Below, one piece after another: positions 1 through 8,264 of a stretch of DNA of 64,000 nt (positions are counted from its first letter, which is position 1; every line of letters begins with the position of its first letter). Source of the DNA: Helicobacter marmotae (lineage in GTDB: Bacteria; Campylobacterota; Campylobacteria; Campylobacterales; Helicobacteraceae). The stretch is from positions 1 to 64,000 of the forward strand of contig NZ_NXLR01000004.1 of NCBI RefSeq assembly GCF_003364255.1. The letters run 5' to 3'. The notes under the pieces were generated by a model. It saw only the letters and a program-made list of their open reading frames with translations, was not told the origin of the DNA and made no database searches. The position numbers were made by a program, and so were the translations under genes.

Positions 1-15
1 TCGGGGCGGGGGATA

Positions 16-63
16 TATAAGGGGGAGGGAGCGACTTCGCAATTCAAGCCCCTCCCCCTTATA
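16..63. repeat. GC-rich inverted repeat (hairpin)
   Basis: A perfect 14-bp inverted repeat: the arm at 16-29 (TATAAGGGGGAGGG) pairs with 50-63 across a 20-nt loop. It lies in the leading intergenic stretch and stands out from the AT-rich surroundings. It could be the terminator of a gene upstream of the window or part of the repeat family that follows. No T-run follows; an A-rich stretch does, which on the minus strand would read as a T-run ahead of the hairpin. Confidence 0.6.
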
Positions 64-600
64 GAAAAAGAAAAAAGAGAATCACCAGCGACTCCGTTAG
101 TTTGTCATCACGAGGGAAGGCAACGCCTGACCGAAGAATCTCTCTTATCCGCTAAAGAATCTCTTTCAAAAACACCAAAAAGCACGACTAGTGATTCAGA
201 CAGAGATTCTTCGGTCGTTTCACTCCCTCAGAATGACAAACTTTGCTACCCGCAAGGGAAACCCACACATAATAAACACCTGCAAAGGAAATTACTTTGT
301 CATTCTGAGCGTTATGGAGAATCTCTTCACAAAGCCACTAGACAATCCCTATCTTATTGTCATTCTGAGCGAAGCGAAGAATCTCTACCCGAATCACTAG
401 TCGCACTTTTTAGTGACTCTAAAAGAAAGTCTCTAGTATATAAAAGAGATTCTTCGCCTGCTATGCAGGCTCTAGACATGACAATGAATCCAGCATTTAC
501 TAGAAATCCAAAAAGCAATGCTTCACAGAAAGCCCACAGAGATTCTTCACCCTTTATCAGGGGTTTAGAATGACAATGAGTCTAATCCGCAAGACAAATT
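64..600. repeat. Cluster of degenerate dispersed intergenic repeats
   Basis: This gene-free stretch is built of repeated blocks in both orientations. One is of the form GAGATTCTTCG followed by a variable segment and then TGACAA (near 202-238, 445-484 and 539-576). Reversed copies run from TTGTCAT to GAAGAATCTC (near 101-142, 298-326 and 358-386). A second module of about 70 bp (235-303) carries GCAAAGG and GCAAGGG words. The same modules recur near 14.6-14.8 kb and 32.66-32.83 kb. Short open frames here are translations of the repeat and not genes. From about 600 to 736 I see only AT-rich sequence. Confidence 0.75.
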
Positions 601-737
601 ACCCCCTAACCACATTAAAAAGTATAAAAAATGTAAAAGAAATGTGTAATTTCTACCAAAACATATAAAAATGATAGTATTTATTAATACATCTTTAAGT
701 GTGAAGTGATTATAAATTCATTTGGACAAATAGCTTA

Positions 738-754
738 AATAATAAGAATTATTT
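738..754 (+). promoter_or_regulatory. Fur-like operator upstream of TonB receptor
   Basis: AATAATAAGAATTATTT, with a perfect 7-bp dyad (AAATAAT/ATTATTT from 737 to 754), lies 25 bp upstream of the receptor ATG. Sixteen of 17 positions recur on the opposite strand 31 bp upstream of the second TonB receptor (29211-29227). AT-rich dyads of this form resemble Fur boxes of the group. Iron repression is inferred. Confidence 0.5.
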
Positions 755-779
755 GTGATTTTCTCAAAAAGGTTTTACA

Positions 780-3020
780 ATGAAACAACATACTCCAAAC
801 AAAGGTATGCGCGTGGCTCTAAGCCTTGCCTTAATCAGTGCGCTTGGTATCACAGGCACACTCGCAGATACGCTTCCTCTTAGCGCAACAAGCGAAGATT
901 TAACGGGGGGGGGGGATAATGTAAGAAGTGTGAATCTTGGTCGCTCCGTGGTAAGTGCTACAGGGTATGAGCAAGATATTAAAGACGCTCCAGCTTCTAT
1001 AGCCATTGTTCCTAGAGAAGAAATCCTAACTCGCCCTATTAGAGACTTAGGTGATGCAGTGCAAGATATTCCCGGTGTGTATGTGGAGTCCTCTAAAACA
1101 GGGGGTAATACCATATCTATGCGCGGACTTGGCTCTGCTTATACATTGATCCTTATAGATGGCAAACGTCAAAATGTCGCACAAGGCTTTGATAGCAATG
1201 GCTTTAATGGGACTTTTGCTTCATTTATGCCTCCAGCAAGTATGATCGATAGAATCGAAGTCATTCGAGGACCTGCCTCTATCATCTATGGAAGTGACGC
1301 TATGGGAGGGGTTATTAATATCATCACAAAAAAGCACAGCGATACCTTTACTTCGGGCATACAAGTAGAGACAGATTTAGCAGAGCATTCTAATACCTTT
1401 GGTCATCAATATGGAGCTAATGCCTATGCCAATATCCCATTTATCAAAGATATGCTTTCTTTAAACATTAGAGGAGGCTATAAGCAAGGGGATCAAAATG
1501 CTTTCTATAAGCCCGGCTTTGGTCCGCATTCTCCCGTTGTGCAAGGCACAAATAACCCCTATCTAGGCTGGAGTGCAGCGGCATATACCAACTGGAATGC
1601 AGGCGGACGGATAAACTACACGCCGAACAAAAACAACTATATTTATTTAGATTCTGAAGTGTATTTTGCTCGAGCAGGGACGCTTAATACCTCAGGAAAT
1701 GCCATTGGTGCGATACGAGACTTTTATAAATTTAATAATGTCCTAAGCCATGATGCAAACTATGACTGGGGGAAGCTTAGCTCCTATATCCAATATAGCC
1801 AAACCCAATGGGCACCGCATGCACAAAATGGGCTAAGCAGCGGGGTAAGCCCGGGAGCTAAAAAGGGTGATAGCGTTGATTGGAGTCAGGCACGATATAA
1901 TCGCGACTTGGTCTTTCAAAGTGCGTATATGAATGACTTTGACTTTGGCGGGGCGGGAAGCCTCATCTTCAATGGTGGGCTTTATTACCTCTGGGAGGAG
2001 CTAGAGACAAAAAACACAGGCTATAAAGGGCATATGAATCAAGTGGCAGTCTTTGCTGAAGGGGAATACCTCATCAACCAATATCTCTCTACCACATTAG
2101 GCTTACGATACAACTATAGTGATATATTCCAAGCTATTCCTAATCCGCGATTTTATGTGAATTACAACCCCACAGATTGGCTGACATTTAAAGCAGGGAT
2201 TGCTACAGGTGTGCTTGTGCCACAGCTTAGCTACCTCTATGATGGCTATACACTCTCCACCGCTAGAGGTAGTAGTAGTACCACCACTGCGATTTATGGA
2301 AACAAAGACCTAGAGCCAGAGAGGAGTTTAAGCTATGAACTCAGCACGATAGTAGATAGTGAAAGTGCTATGCTGATACTCACAGGATTTTATACAAGCT
2401 TTAGTAATAAAATCTCAAGTGTTACAGGTATCCAAAAGGGTACTAGCATTGATGGCGTAGCATGTGACGCAGATACCGCTACAGAATGTACCTTTTATCG
2501 TAACCTTGATAGTGCGATGATTACAGGGGCAGAAGCCAGCCTTAAGGTAAAGCCCATTTATGGCATATCCTTAGATGCAAGCTATGGCTTTACTTACTCT
2601 AGGACGCTAGAGGCAAAAGAGGGGCAGGAGTATCTCGTAGGTGAGCCTGTGAATAATGTCCCCCGACATAAATTCACCATTAAGCCTACATATCAGTATA
2701 AAAACTTCAACGCCTATATCCGCTGGAGTGGGAATTATAAAACTCCAACTTCTGCTGTAGCTTCAAGCTCACTTGCTACAAGTGCTAGAGGTATTTTAGG
2801 GAATTTCTATAGAGACTATCAACTAGTGGATTTTGCCGCTACTTATAAGTTTAGCAAAGTCTTTGCCCTCACCTTAGCGGTAAATAACCTCCTCGATGTT
2901 GCCTTTTATGATGATTTAATCGCCTATTCGGGAAACAGAGGCACTACTTCCTATCTCAACCCTTATCAGAGAATCTTACCTAGCAGAAATTATTGGATAA
3001 GCTTTAGGGCTGATTTTTAA
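780..3020 (+). CDS. TonB-dependent outer-membrane receptor, phase-variable
   Basis: Encodes a 746-residue outer-membrane receptor of the CfrA/ferric-siderophore class, expected to import an iron chelate or similar ligand using TonB energy. A signal peptide covers about residues 1-30. The plug domain (about 55-185) includes SKTGG, RGLGSAYTLILIDGKR and the RGPASIIYGSDAMGG signature. A 22-strand-type barrel follows, ending in phenylalanine. Codons 43-45 lie in an 11-G tract just after the signal peptide. The frame is open at this length, so the gene is ON, but slippage would truncate it. A Fur-like dyad precedes it and a hairpin follows. The broken gene at 29259 is a clear paralogue. The ligand cannot be told from sequence. 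Confidence 0.93.
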   Translation: MKQHTPNKGMRVALSLALISALGITGTLADTLPLSATSEDLTGGGDNVRSVNLGRSVVSATGYEQDIKDAPASIAIVPREEILTRPIRDLGDAVQDIPGVYVESSKTGGNTISMRGLGSAYTLILIDGKRQNVAQGFDSNGFNGTFASFMPPASMIDRIEVIRGPASIIYGSDAMGGVINIITKKHSDTFTSGIQVETDLAEHSNTFGHQYGANAYANIPFIKDMLSLNIRGGYKQGDQNAFYKPGFGPHSPVVQGTNNPYLGWSAAAYTNWNAGGRINYTPNKNNYIYLDSEVYFARAGTLNTSGNAIGAIRDFYKFNNVLSHDANYDWGKLSSYIQYSQTQWAPHAQNGLSSGVSPGAKKGDSVDWSQARYNRDLVFQSAYMNDFDFGGAGSLIFNGGLYYLWEELETKNTGYKGHMNQVAVFAEGEYLINQYLSTTLGLRYNYSDIFQAIPNPRFYVNYNPTDWLTFKAGIATGVLVPQLSYLYDGYTLSTARGSSSTTTAIYGNKDLEPERSLSYELSTIVDSESAMLILTGFYTSFSNKISSVTGIQKGTSIDGVACDADTATECTFYRNLDSAMITGAEASLKVKPIYGISLDASYGFTYSRTLEAKEGQEYLVGEPVNNVPRHKFTIKPTYQYKNFNAYIRWSGNYKTPTSAVASSSLATSARGILGNFYRDYQLVDFAATYKFSKVFALTLAVNNLLDVAFYDDLIAYSGNRGTTSYLNPYQRILPSRNYWISFRADF
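905..915 (+). repeat. Poly-G tract (G11), contingency locus in TonB receptor
   Basis: Eleven consecutive G residues inside codons 42-46 of the receptor gene. The reading frame is intact at 11. Loss or gain of one G would shift the frame directly after the signal peptide. Tracts of this length are the usual phase-variation substrate in Helicobacter and Campylobacter. Confidence 0.9.
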
Positions 3021-3048
3021 TCCCATTTCACTCTTATTTCACACTTAA

Positions 3049-3075
3049 CTCACAATCTTTAGATAAGATTGTGAG
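3049..3075 (+). terminator. Hairpin after TonB receptor
   Basis: Perfect 11-bp stem CTCACAATCTT (3049-3059) / AAGATTGTGAG (3065-3075) with a 5-nt loop, followed by AATTTATTT. It lies between the receptor and the PepSY gene and could attenuate read-through between them. Confidence 0.6.
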
Positions 3076-3122
3076 AATTTATTTCACTTCAATTTCACTT
3101 TCTTACTTAAGGAGACCCACTT

Positions 3123-3701
3123 ATGAAACTTCACCGCAAATTTTGGATGCAACTGCATTTATACTTAAGCCTCTTTTTCCTCCCTGCAGCTCTTATTTAT
3201 GCTATTACCGGTGCGCTTTTTATCTTTGAAATACGTGCAAACTCTGGGGCTACCATTGAGAAAATCCCGCTAGATTCTAAACCGGCACGGGGAGAAGAGC
3301 GAGACTTTATCATCAACATACTACAAGAGCATAATCTCAAAGTCCCTGATAACACAGAGATAAAAATGGGTAAAGGAGGCAGCCCAAGTATGGGGAATAT
3401 CAAGTATTCTGCTTCGATAGTCAATGACCAAAAAGATGGCTTAGTGCTACAAGTCATAGATAGAAGCCTCTATGGAATCTTAGTGCTTATGCACTTTAGC
3501 AAGGGGGATCGATTTGAGCTTGGGGGCTTTAAGTTTATGTGGTTTGACTTTATTGCCATTACCTTTGGGCTATCGATGATACTCTTTTATCTCTCTGGGC
3601 TCATTATGACTTCATTTTGTAAAGGCAAACGCAAAGCAGGCTTTGGCGTGATGATTTTGGGCTTTATAGTAACTATAATAGCTACATACTTTAGTATATA
3701 A
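3123..3701 (+). CDS. PepSY-associated transmembrane protein
   Basis: A 192-residue inner-membrane protein. It begins with MKLHRKFWMQLHLYLSLFF, the charged-then-hydrophobic opening typical of PepSY-associated membrane helices. A soluble periplasmic-type segment (about 35-125) follows, then two hydrophobic helices near the C terminus (about 140-163 and 172-191). Start: ATG preceded by AAGGAG. Small PepSY proteins often sit beside TonB receptor genes and are thought to take part in iron-siderophore uptake or reduction. Here the gene follows the receptor by about 100 bp with a hairpin between, so coupling is likely but the exact role is unknown. Confidence 0.75.
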   Translation: MKLHRKFWMQLHLYLSLFFLPAALIYAITGALFIFEIRANSGATIEKIPLDSKPARGEERDFIINILQEHNLKVPDNTEIKMGKGGSPSMGNIKYSASIVNDQKDGLVLQVIDRSLYGILVLMHFSKGDRFELGGFKFMWFDFIAITFGLSMILFYLSGLIMTSFCKGKRKAGFGVMILGFIVTIIATYFSI

Positions 3702-3711
3702 TTCTAAGCTT

Positions 3712-3731
3712 AAGCCCTAAATATAGGGCTT
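3712..3731. terminator. Hairpin between convergent genes
   Basis: AAGCCCT (3712-3718) pairs with AGGGCTT (3725-3731) across a 6-nt loop, between the PepSY gene (+) and the malic enzyme gene (-). A bidirectional terminator is plausible. The stem is short. Confidence 0.45.
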
Positions 3732-3793
3732 TAAACCTTAAAATTCTTAACATACAAAAGTTTGAGTCCGCAAAAGTTTAAATTGCAAAGGTT

Positions 3794-5008
3794 TTAAATC
3801 CTTGCTACTCCGCTTTTAATAGCCGCCTCTGCTACGGCATTGGGCACTACTTCAATTAATCGCTCATCAAAGGCTGAGGGGATAATGTATTCCCTCCCAA
3901 AGGCTACCCTCTGCCCTAAAAGTATCTCTAGCTTTTCTGTAATCTCCTCTCTAGCAAGCTCTGCTATAGCCCTTGCCGCAGCAAACTTCATCTCTTCGTT
4001 AATCTTGCTCGCGCGTACCTTGAGCGCACCTTTAAATATAAAGGGAAATCCTATGACATTATTAATTTGATTAGGGAAGTCGCTTCTACCTGTGGCGATA
4101 ATCGCATCAGGGCGCACGCTTTTAACGACATCTGGCATAATCTCTGGGATAGGATTGCTTAGGGCAAAGATAAGCGGAGATTCTTTCATACCTAAAATAT
4201 CATCTGCTTTTAATAAATCTCCTTTGGATAGCCCTAATAGCACATCTGCTCCATGAAGTGCGTCTTTATATGAGCTATAGTTTTGCTTGCAGGCAAACTC
4301 TCTTTTAATATCACTAAGATCGCTCCTATCCTCGCTTATTACGCCCTTAGAATCAAACATCACAATATCTCGCACGCCAAGGGCTTTATACATCTTCGCA
4401 CAAGCAATGGCTGCTGCCCCCGCACCAAAGACTACTACTTTAATATCTTCTACCTTTTTATTCACAAGATGAAGCGCGTTGATGATTGCCGCAGTAGAGA
4501 TAATGGCTGTACCATGCTGGTCATCGTGCATTACAGGTATATCAAGCTCTTCAATTAATCTTCTTTCTATCTCAAAGCATTCAGGGGCTTTAATATCTTC
4601 TAAATTAATCCCACCAAATGTAGGAGAAATTGCTTTCACTATAGCGATGAATTTATCTATATCTTTTTCATTCACTTCAATATCAAACGCATCTACATCA
4701 GCAAAAGTCTTAAATAAAATCGCCTTCCCCTCCATAACAGGCTTGCTCGCTAATGCACCAATATCACCTAAGCCAAGCACCGCTGTGCCATTACTAATCA
4801 CAGCTACAAGATTGCTCTTAGAAGTATAATCATACGCACTTAAGGGCTCTGCCTCTATTTGCTTACAAGGCACACTCACCCCGGGCGTATAAGCCAAGGC
4901 TAGCTCATCAATAGAGCGCAATCTTTTTTTAGGCGTAATTGATACTTTACCACCGATATGATATTTGAGGGCTTGAGGGTAGGCAGCCTTAAGACTTTCT
5001 AAATTCAT
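3794..5008 (-). CDS. maeB: Malic enzyme (malate dehydrogenase, oxaloacetate-decarboxylating)
   Basis: A 404-residue enzyme that oxidatively decarboxylates malate to pyruvate with NAD(P), linking the citric acid cycle to pyruvate and NADPH supply. The N-terminal malic domain has YTPGVS and SNGTAVLGLGDIGA (about residues 41-85). HDDQHGTAII (about 161-170) and the nucleotide-binding FGAGAAAIACAKM (about 195-207) follow, then SNPIPEIMPD near 285. The length matches the short bacterial form without a phosphotransacetylase-like C-terminal domain. Start: ATG with AAAGGAG upstream. The gene stands alone between a convergent gene and an intergenic gap. The choice between NAD and NADP cannot be read with certainty. 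Confidence 0.93.
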   Translation of the reverse strand: MNLESLKAAYPQALKYHIGGKVSITPKKRLRSIDELALAYTPGVSVPCKQIEAEPLSAYDYTSKSNLVAVISNGTAVLGLGDIGALASKPVMEGKAILFKTFADVDAFDIEVNEKDIDKFIAIVKAISPTFGGINLEDIKAPECFEIERRLIEELDIPVMHDDQHGTAIISTAAIINALHLVNKKVEDIKVVVFGAGAAAIACAKMYKALGVRDIVMFDSKGVISEDRSDLSDIKREFACKQNYSSYKDALHGADVLLGLSKGDLLKADDILGMKESPLIFALSNPIPEIMPDVVKSVRPDAIIATGRSDFPNQINNVIGFPFIFKGALKVRASKINEEMKFAAARAIAELAREEITEKLEILLGQRVAFGREYIIPSAFDERLIEVVPNAVAEAAIKSGVARI

Positions 5009-5149
5009 CTTTTCTCCTTTATGATTTATAGAAAGCAGATTTATAATACTTTTTCACAAACAAAAATTAATATTTCAAAATTCTACAAACGCTTAAATCA
5101 AGTGCTTAGAGGCACTTTAAAAGGAGAAAGATTCCTTACTTTTTAACAC

Positions 5150-6271
5150 TTAGGCTAACTCTAAATACACAATCTCACTTGGGGCTAAAAACCGAATCGC
5201 AGGTCCCCAAAATCCCACTCCACTACTGACATAAAGTTGTGTGTGCTTTGCATTAGGGATATGATAAAGCCCATGCACATAATGCTGATCTAACCACACA
5301 AGCAAAGAGAGCGGGAAGACTTGCCCTCCATGTGTATGCCCACAAAGCACCACATCAAAATCACTTACATCATTTTGATATACAAATTTAGGCTGATGGG
5401 CTAAGAGAATGCTAGGCTTATTGGGGTTAAGTGCGGCTTTTGCAGCTTCTAAATCTGGCTCTAGCTTACCAAAACGATAGCCCGCTAAATCGCTCACACC
5501 CGCGAGATTAAAAGACTCAAATTCAATGCTCGTATTATGCACTATATGGAGATTAAGACTCTGCAAGTGCTCTAAAATAGGCTCTATGCCATGATAATAC
5601 TCATGATTACCCGCCACATAATACACTCCAAGCTTGCTTTGCAAATCTTTTAAGGGTGCTAAATCTGCCTTAACAAATGCGATTTTAGCATCAACCAAAT
5701 CCCCCACAATCACCACAATATCTACATTTAGGGCATTAATCTTCTCTACAATACCCTCTAAAAACGCCTTGCCTAGTGTATTGCCTATATGCACATCACT
5801 TATCATAGCAATACTTATTTTGCTATGAAGATTCTTAACGCGCAAAAAGAGTTTTTTTACAGGCGGGAGGTTTAGGGCATTATGAAAAGCCTTAAAACTA
5901 AAGAGGCTAAAAAGTAGCGCTAAAGCCCAAGAAGTCATCTTCGCTCCAAATGCACGACGCGATTGTATGAAAGAATCTTTTGGGCTTATGCGTTTAAAAC
6001 AAAAACGCACTATATCCACGCATAAACAAGCCATAAAAAGTGTATAGCTAAATACCACACAAGAGCCTACAAGGAGGTATTGCCAACGTGCGATAGGTGC
6101 GTCTCTAAGGAGCAAAAGTGCGACTTCCCCAATGGCTAAAATCACTAAAAACCCAATGCTCATATATTTAGGGATAAAGGGATTAAAGCGTAAAAAACGC
6201 AAATACACATAGCATTTCATGCCACTAAGCACGATAAAAACAATCCCCACAAAGACAAGAATCTTTAACAT
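5150..6271 (-). CDS. Membrane-anchored metallophosphoesterase (YkuE/YaeI type)
   Basis: A 373-residue protein with four hydrophobic segments in the first 130 residues, followed by a calcineurin-like phosphoesterase domain. The metal-binding motifs appear in order: SDVHIGN (about 158), GDLVD (about 190), GNHEYYHG (about 222) and GHTHGGQ (about 313). Related proteins hydrolyse UDP-2,3-diacylglucosamine-like or other phosphodiesters at the membrane, but the substrate here is not evident. It lies 9 bp downstream of ung-side sequence in the same direction (ung ends at 6281), so it may be transcribed with gatC-ung. Confidence 0.85.
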   Translation of the reverse strand: MLKILVFVGIVFIVLSGMKCYVYLRFLRFNPFIPKYMSIGFLVILAIGEVALLLLRDAPIARWQYLLVGSCVVFSYTLFMACLCVDIVRFCFKRISPKDSFIQSRRAFGAKMTSWALALLFSLFSFKAFHNALNLPPVKKLFLRVKNLHSKISIAMISDVHIGNTLGKAFLEGIVEKINALNVDIVVIVGDLVDAKIAFVKADLAPLKDLQSKLGVYYVAGNHEYYHGIEPILEHLQSLNLHIVHNTSIEFESFNLAGVSDLAGYRFGKLEPDLEAAKAALNPNKPSILLAHQPKFVYQNDVSDFDVVLCGHTHGGQVFPLSLLVWLDQHYVHGLYHIPNAKHTQLYVSSGVGFWGPAIRFLAPSEIVYLELA

Positions 6272-6280
6272 CTCTCCTCC

Positions 6281-6991
6281 TTAAAAAGCACCCCAATCAA
6301 TGGGGCTTTGAGAATGCTGCTTTAAGTATGAATTTGCCTCTACAAATACATTACTTCCCACAAAGCCACGTGCTAAAGGGCTAGGGTGAGGGGCAGTGAT
6401 AAGTTTATGTTTCCTTGTATCAATCAAATCTGCCTTTTTCTTCGCGTAATTCCCCCATAGCATAAAGACTAAATGCTCTTTATGCCTAGATAATGCCCTA
6501 ATCACTCCATCGCTAAATTGCTCCCAACCAAAATGCTTGTGTGAAGCGGGTTTATTAGCCTGCACGGTTAAAATGGCATTAAGCAAAAGCACGCCCTGCT
6601 TCGCCCAAGCACTCAAGTCCCCATGTGAGGGCGGAGTAATGCCAAGACTAAGGGCAAGCTCTTTATAGATATTCTGCAGTGATGGCGGGGGAGGTAAGGG
6701 GTTGGGCACGCTAAAGCTTAGCCCCATAGCTTGGGGGATAATCTCGCCATTAATAATCATACTGCCATGATAGGGATCTTGCCCAAGGATCACTACTTTT
6801 AGTGAATCTAAAGGCGTTAAATTAAATGCGGCAAAAATATCCTTTGGCTTTGGGTAGATAATCTCCCCCTTATGCAAAGCCTCCATATAATGAGCCTTAA
6901 TCTCTGCAAAATATGGGCTTAAAAGCTCATCTTTAAGGAGGAGTTTCCAATCATCGGGGATTTTAACAGCCTCTAAAGTAACACTACTCAA
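6281..6991 (-). CDS. ung: Uracil-DNA glycosylase
   Basis: Family 1 uracil-DNA glycosylase, which removes uracil from DNA in base-excision repair. It shows GQDPYHG with the catalytic aspartate, FSVPNPLPPPPSLQNIYKE, VLLLNAILTV, and APHPSPLARGF carrying the catalytic histidine. I place the start at a TTG overlapping the gatC stop, giving about 236 residues, the normal family length. An upstream in-frame ATG (7078) would give 265 residues but adds 29 unlikely residues that lie wholly inside gatC. Neither start has a convincing ribosome-binding site. It forms an operon with gatC. Confidence 0.9.
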   Translation of the reverse strand: MSSVTLEAVKIPDDWKLLLKDELLSPYFAEIKAHYMEALHKGEIIYPKPKDIFAAFNLTPLDSLKVVILGQDPYHGSMIINGEIIPQAMGLSFSVPNPLPPPPSLQNIYKELALSLGITPPSHGDLSAWAKQGVLLLNAILTVQANKPASHKHFGWEQFSDGVIRALSRHKEHLVFMLWGNYAKKKADLIDTRKHKLITAPHPSPLARGFVGSNVFVEANSYLKQHSQSPIDWGAF

Positions 6992-7262
6992 TGATTTTAG
7001 GCACAATGAAGAAATTATCTTGCGCGTGTGGCGCGTGGGAGAGGACATCTTTAGCGATGTTTGCATCTTGGGGGACATCTTCTCTCAAAGGTGTTTTAAG
7101 CTGCTCTTCAAAGCAATCTTTCTGTACCTCTATGATGGAGAGATTCTCCACAAATCCTAGAATCTCTGTAAGCTGGGCTTGCGTAGAAGCGCGTTTATTC
7201 TCATCAATTTTTAACATACTTAGTCGTTCAAGCTTGGATAAAAGTGCATCATCTATCTGCAT
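6984..7262 (-). CDS. gatC: Asp-tRNA(Asn)/Glu-tRNA(Gln) amidotransferase subunit C
   Basis: A 92-residue GatC subunit, the small protein that stabilises GatA-GatB in converting Glu-tRNA(Gln) and Asp-tRNA(Asn) to their amide forms. The N-terminal part (LLSKLERLSMLKIDE, then LTEILGFVENLSIIE) and the C-terminal LREDVPQ match the family. Start: ATG, with a GGAG-type site in the sequence ahead of it. A TATAAT element lies about 33 bp upstream. Its 3' end overlaps ung. gatA and gatB are not in the window. Confidence 0.9.
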   Translation of the reverse strand: MQIDDALLSKLERLSMLKIDENKRASTQAQLTEILGFVENLSIIEVQKDCFEEQLKTPLREDVPQDANIAKDVLSHAPHAQDNFFIVPKIIE

Positions 7263-7294
7263 GGCTCCTCCATTACTCCTTATAAATGCGGGGG

Positions 7295-7300
7295 ATTATA
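7295..7300 (-). promoter_or_regulatory. Putative -10 element for gatC-ung
   Basis: TATAAT on the minus strand, about 33 bp upstream of the gatC ATG, following an AT-rich stretch typical of sigma-70 promoters in this group. No clear -35 hexamer. Confidence 0.45.
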
Positions 7301-7480
7301 TCATACATTCTCTTTTCTATTACTATTGATTTTTCAAGCACTTCTAAAAGTGTCCATACTAAAGACTGCATTGGTAATCAATGCTAAAACAATTAAACTT
7401 TTTAATTCTTCTTTTCATTTCTTGCCTTTAAGATATTCAAGTTTAAAGTTTTTGTATCCAATGTAAAATGGCTGATATAT

Positions 7481-7996
7481 TTAATCAAATTCTATTGTTT
7501 TACAATTTGTAACAAATTCATCGTTATATATTATTGCTGATTCTGTAAGTATCACATCTTCTATCTTAAGTGTTATGTTTTTTAATCTTTTTTTGTTTAT
7601 CTCATTTATCTCGTAGTCTGTTTTATTATTCCAACTCCATTCATTTTCATACCCAATGCTTTCTACACTACTTGAAATAATGTAACCCATTTTGCATTCT
7701 TGTGCTAATTTGTTTAGCTCGTTTCTTCTATTAATTGTAAATGGATTTTTTCCAATCTCGCATTTTTCTGTGTACGTCTTTAGCTTGGTTGTATAATAAA
7801 ATTTTCCTAAATCTTTTCGTTCATCTGTATCTTTAATCTTAAAATCTTTCATTCCTATGCTTGCAATTTTCCACTCATTCTTAAAATCTCCCTCTTCATA
7901 TCCATTTTCACAATAAATCTTAAGCGTTTTTGCTTCTACTACTGCATTTCCCATTGAAATACTTAAAAATAATCCTAATGCTAATTTATGTATCAT
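7481..7996 (-). CDS. Unrecognised secreted protein
   Basis: A 171-residue protein with an N-terminal signal peptide (MIHKLALGLFLSISMGNAVVEA, cleavage near residue 22). The mature part is polar, rich in Lys, Glu, Asn and Ile. It has four cysteines (CENGYEEG, EKCEIG, AQECKMG, TNCKTIE) that could form two disulfides in the periplasm. I recognise no family. Its codon use and AT richness match the 350-residue secreted gene just upstream and differ from the housekeeping genes on either side. The pair, with the small frame between them, looks like an inserted cassette between gatC and aroE. Confidence 0.6.
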   Translation of the reverse strand: MIHKLALGLFLSISMGNAVVEAKTLKIYCENGYEEGDFKNEWKIASIGMKDFKIKDTDERKDLGKFYYTTKLKTYTEKCEIGKNPFTINRRNELNKLAQECKMGYIISSSVESIGYENEWSWNNKTDYEINEINKKRLKNITLKIEDVILTESAIIYNDEFVTNCKTIEFD

Positions 7997-8162
7997 CTCT
8001 TGCCTTTCTTGTTCTCTTAAGTTCTGTAAAGTGTTGGATATTCCTTTGTGTTAAAGTACTCCATTTAAACACTACATATTGTTCTTGGTGTTCTATTTAC
8101 ACAAATTATATCCTCCTTTTTAGCGCTTCATTGCTTTTAACTCAAATCTTTCTCTTGCTTCA

Positions 8163-8264
8163 TTACCTTTTTAGTATCTTTTTATACTCGTTCATTATTC
8201 GTTGTGGCATATCTCCCTTAGCCACTAAGAAACCATCTTTTACTTCCTCTCTATAATTTTGCAT
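8163..8264 (-). CDS. Small open frame overlapping the end of the 350-residue secreted gene
   Basis: A 33-codon frame starting at an ATG inside the end of the 350-residue gene and ending in IMNEYKKILKR. The overlap is 25 nt in another frame. It could be a separate small gene. Alternatively it could be the original C terminus of the larger protein, cut off by a frameshift near its lysine-rich end. Its composition (charged, helical) resembles the protein it overlaps. No family is recognised. Confidence 0.25.
   Translation of the reverse strand: MQNYREEVKDGFLVAKGDMPQRIMNEYKKILKR

Noticed and set aside
191-400. 69-codon open frame with VILSEAKNLYP-type sequence
   Set aside because: It is a translation of the dispersed repeat (CATTCTGAGCGAAGCGAAGAATCTC type), has no ribosome site and recurs wherever the repeat does.
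64-600. Possible CRISPR array
   Set aside because: Repeats are degenerate, occur in both orientations, have irregular spacing, and no cas gene is near.
764-1114. 116-codon minus-strand frame over the TonB receptor start
   Set aside because: Antisense shadow of the receptor. It includes the poly-G tract as poly-C and has no independent support.
7930-8256. 108-codon hydrophobic plus-strand frame
   Set aside because: Leu/Ile/Ser-rich shadow of the AT-rich secreted genes on the other strand. No ribosome site.
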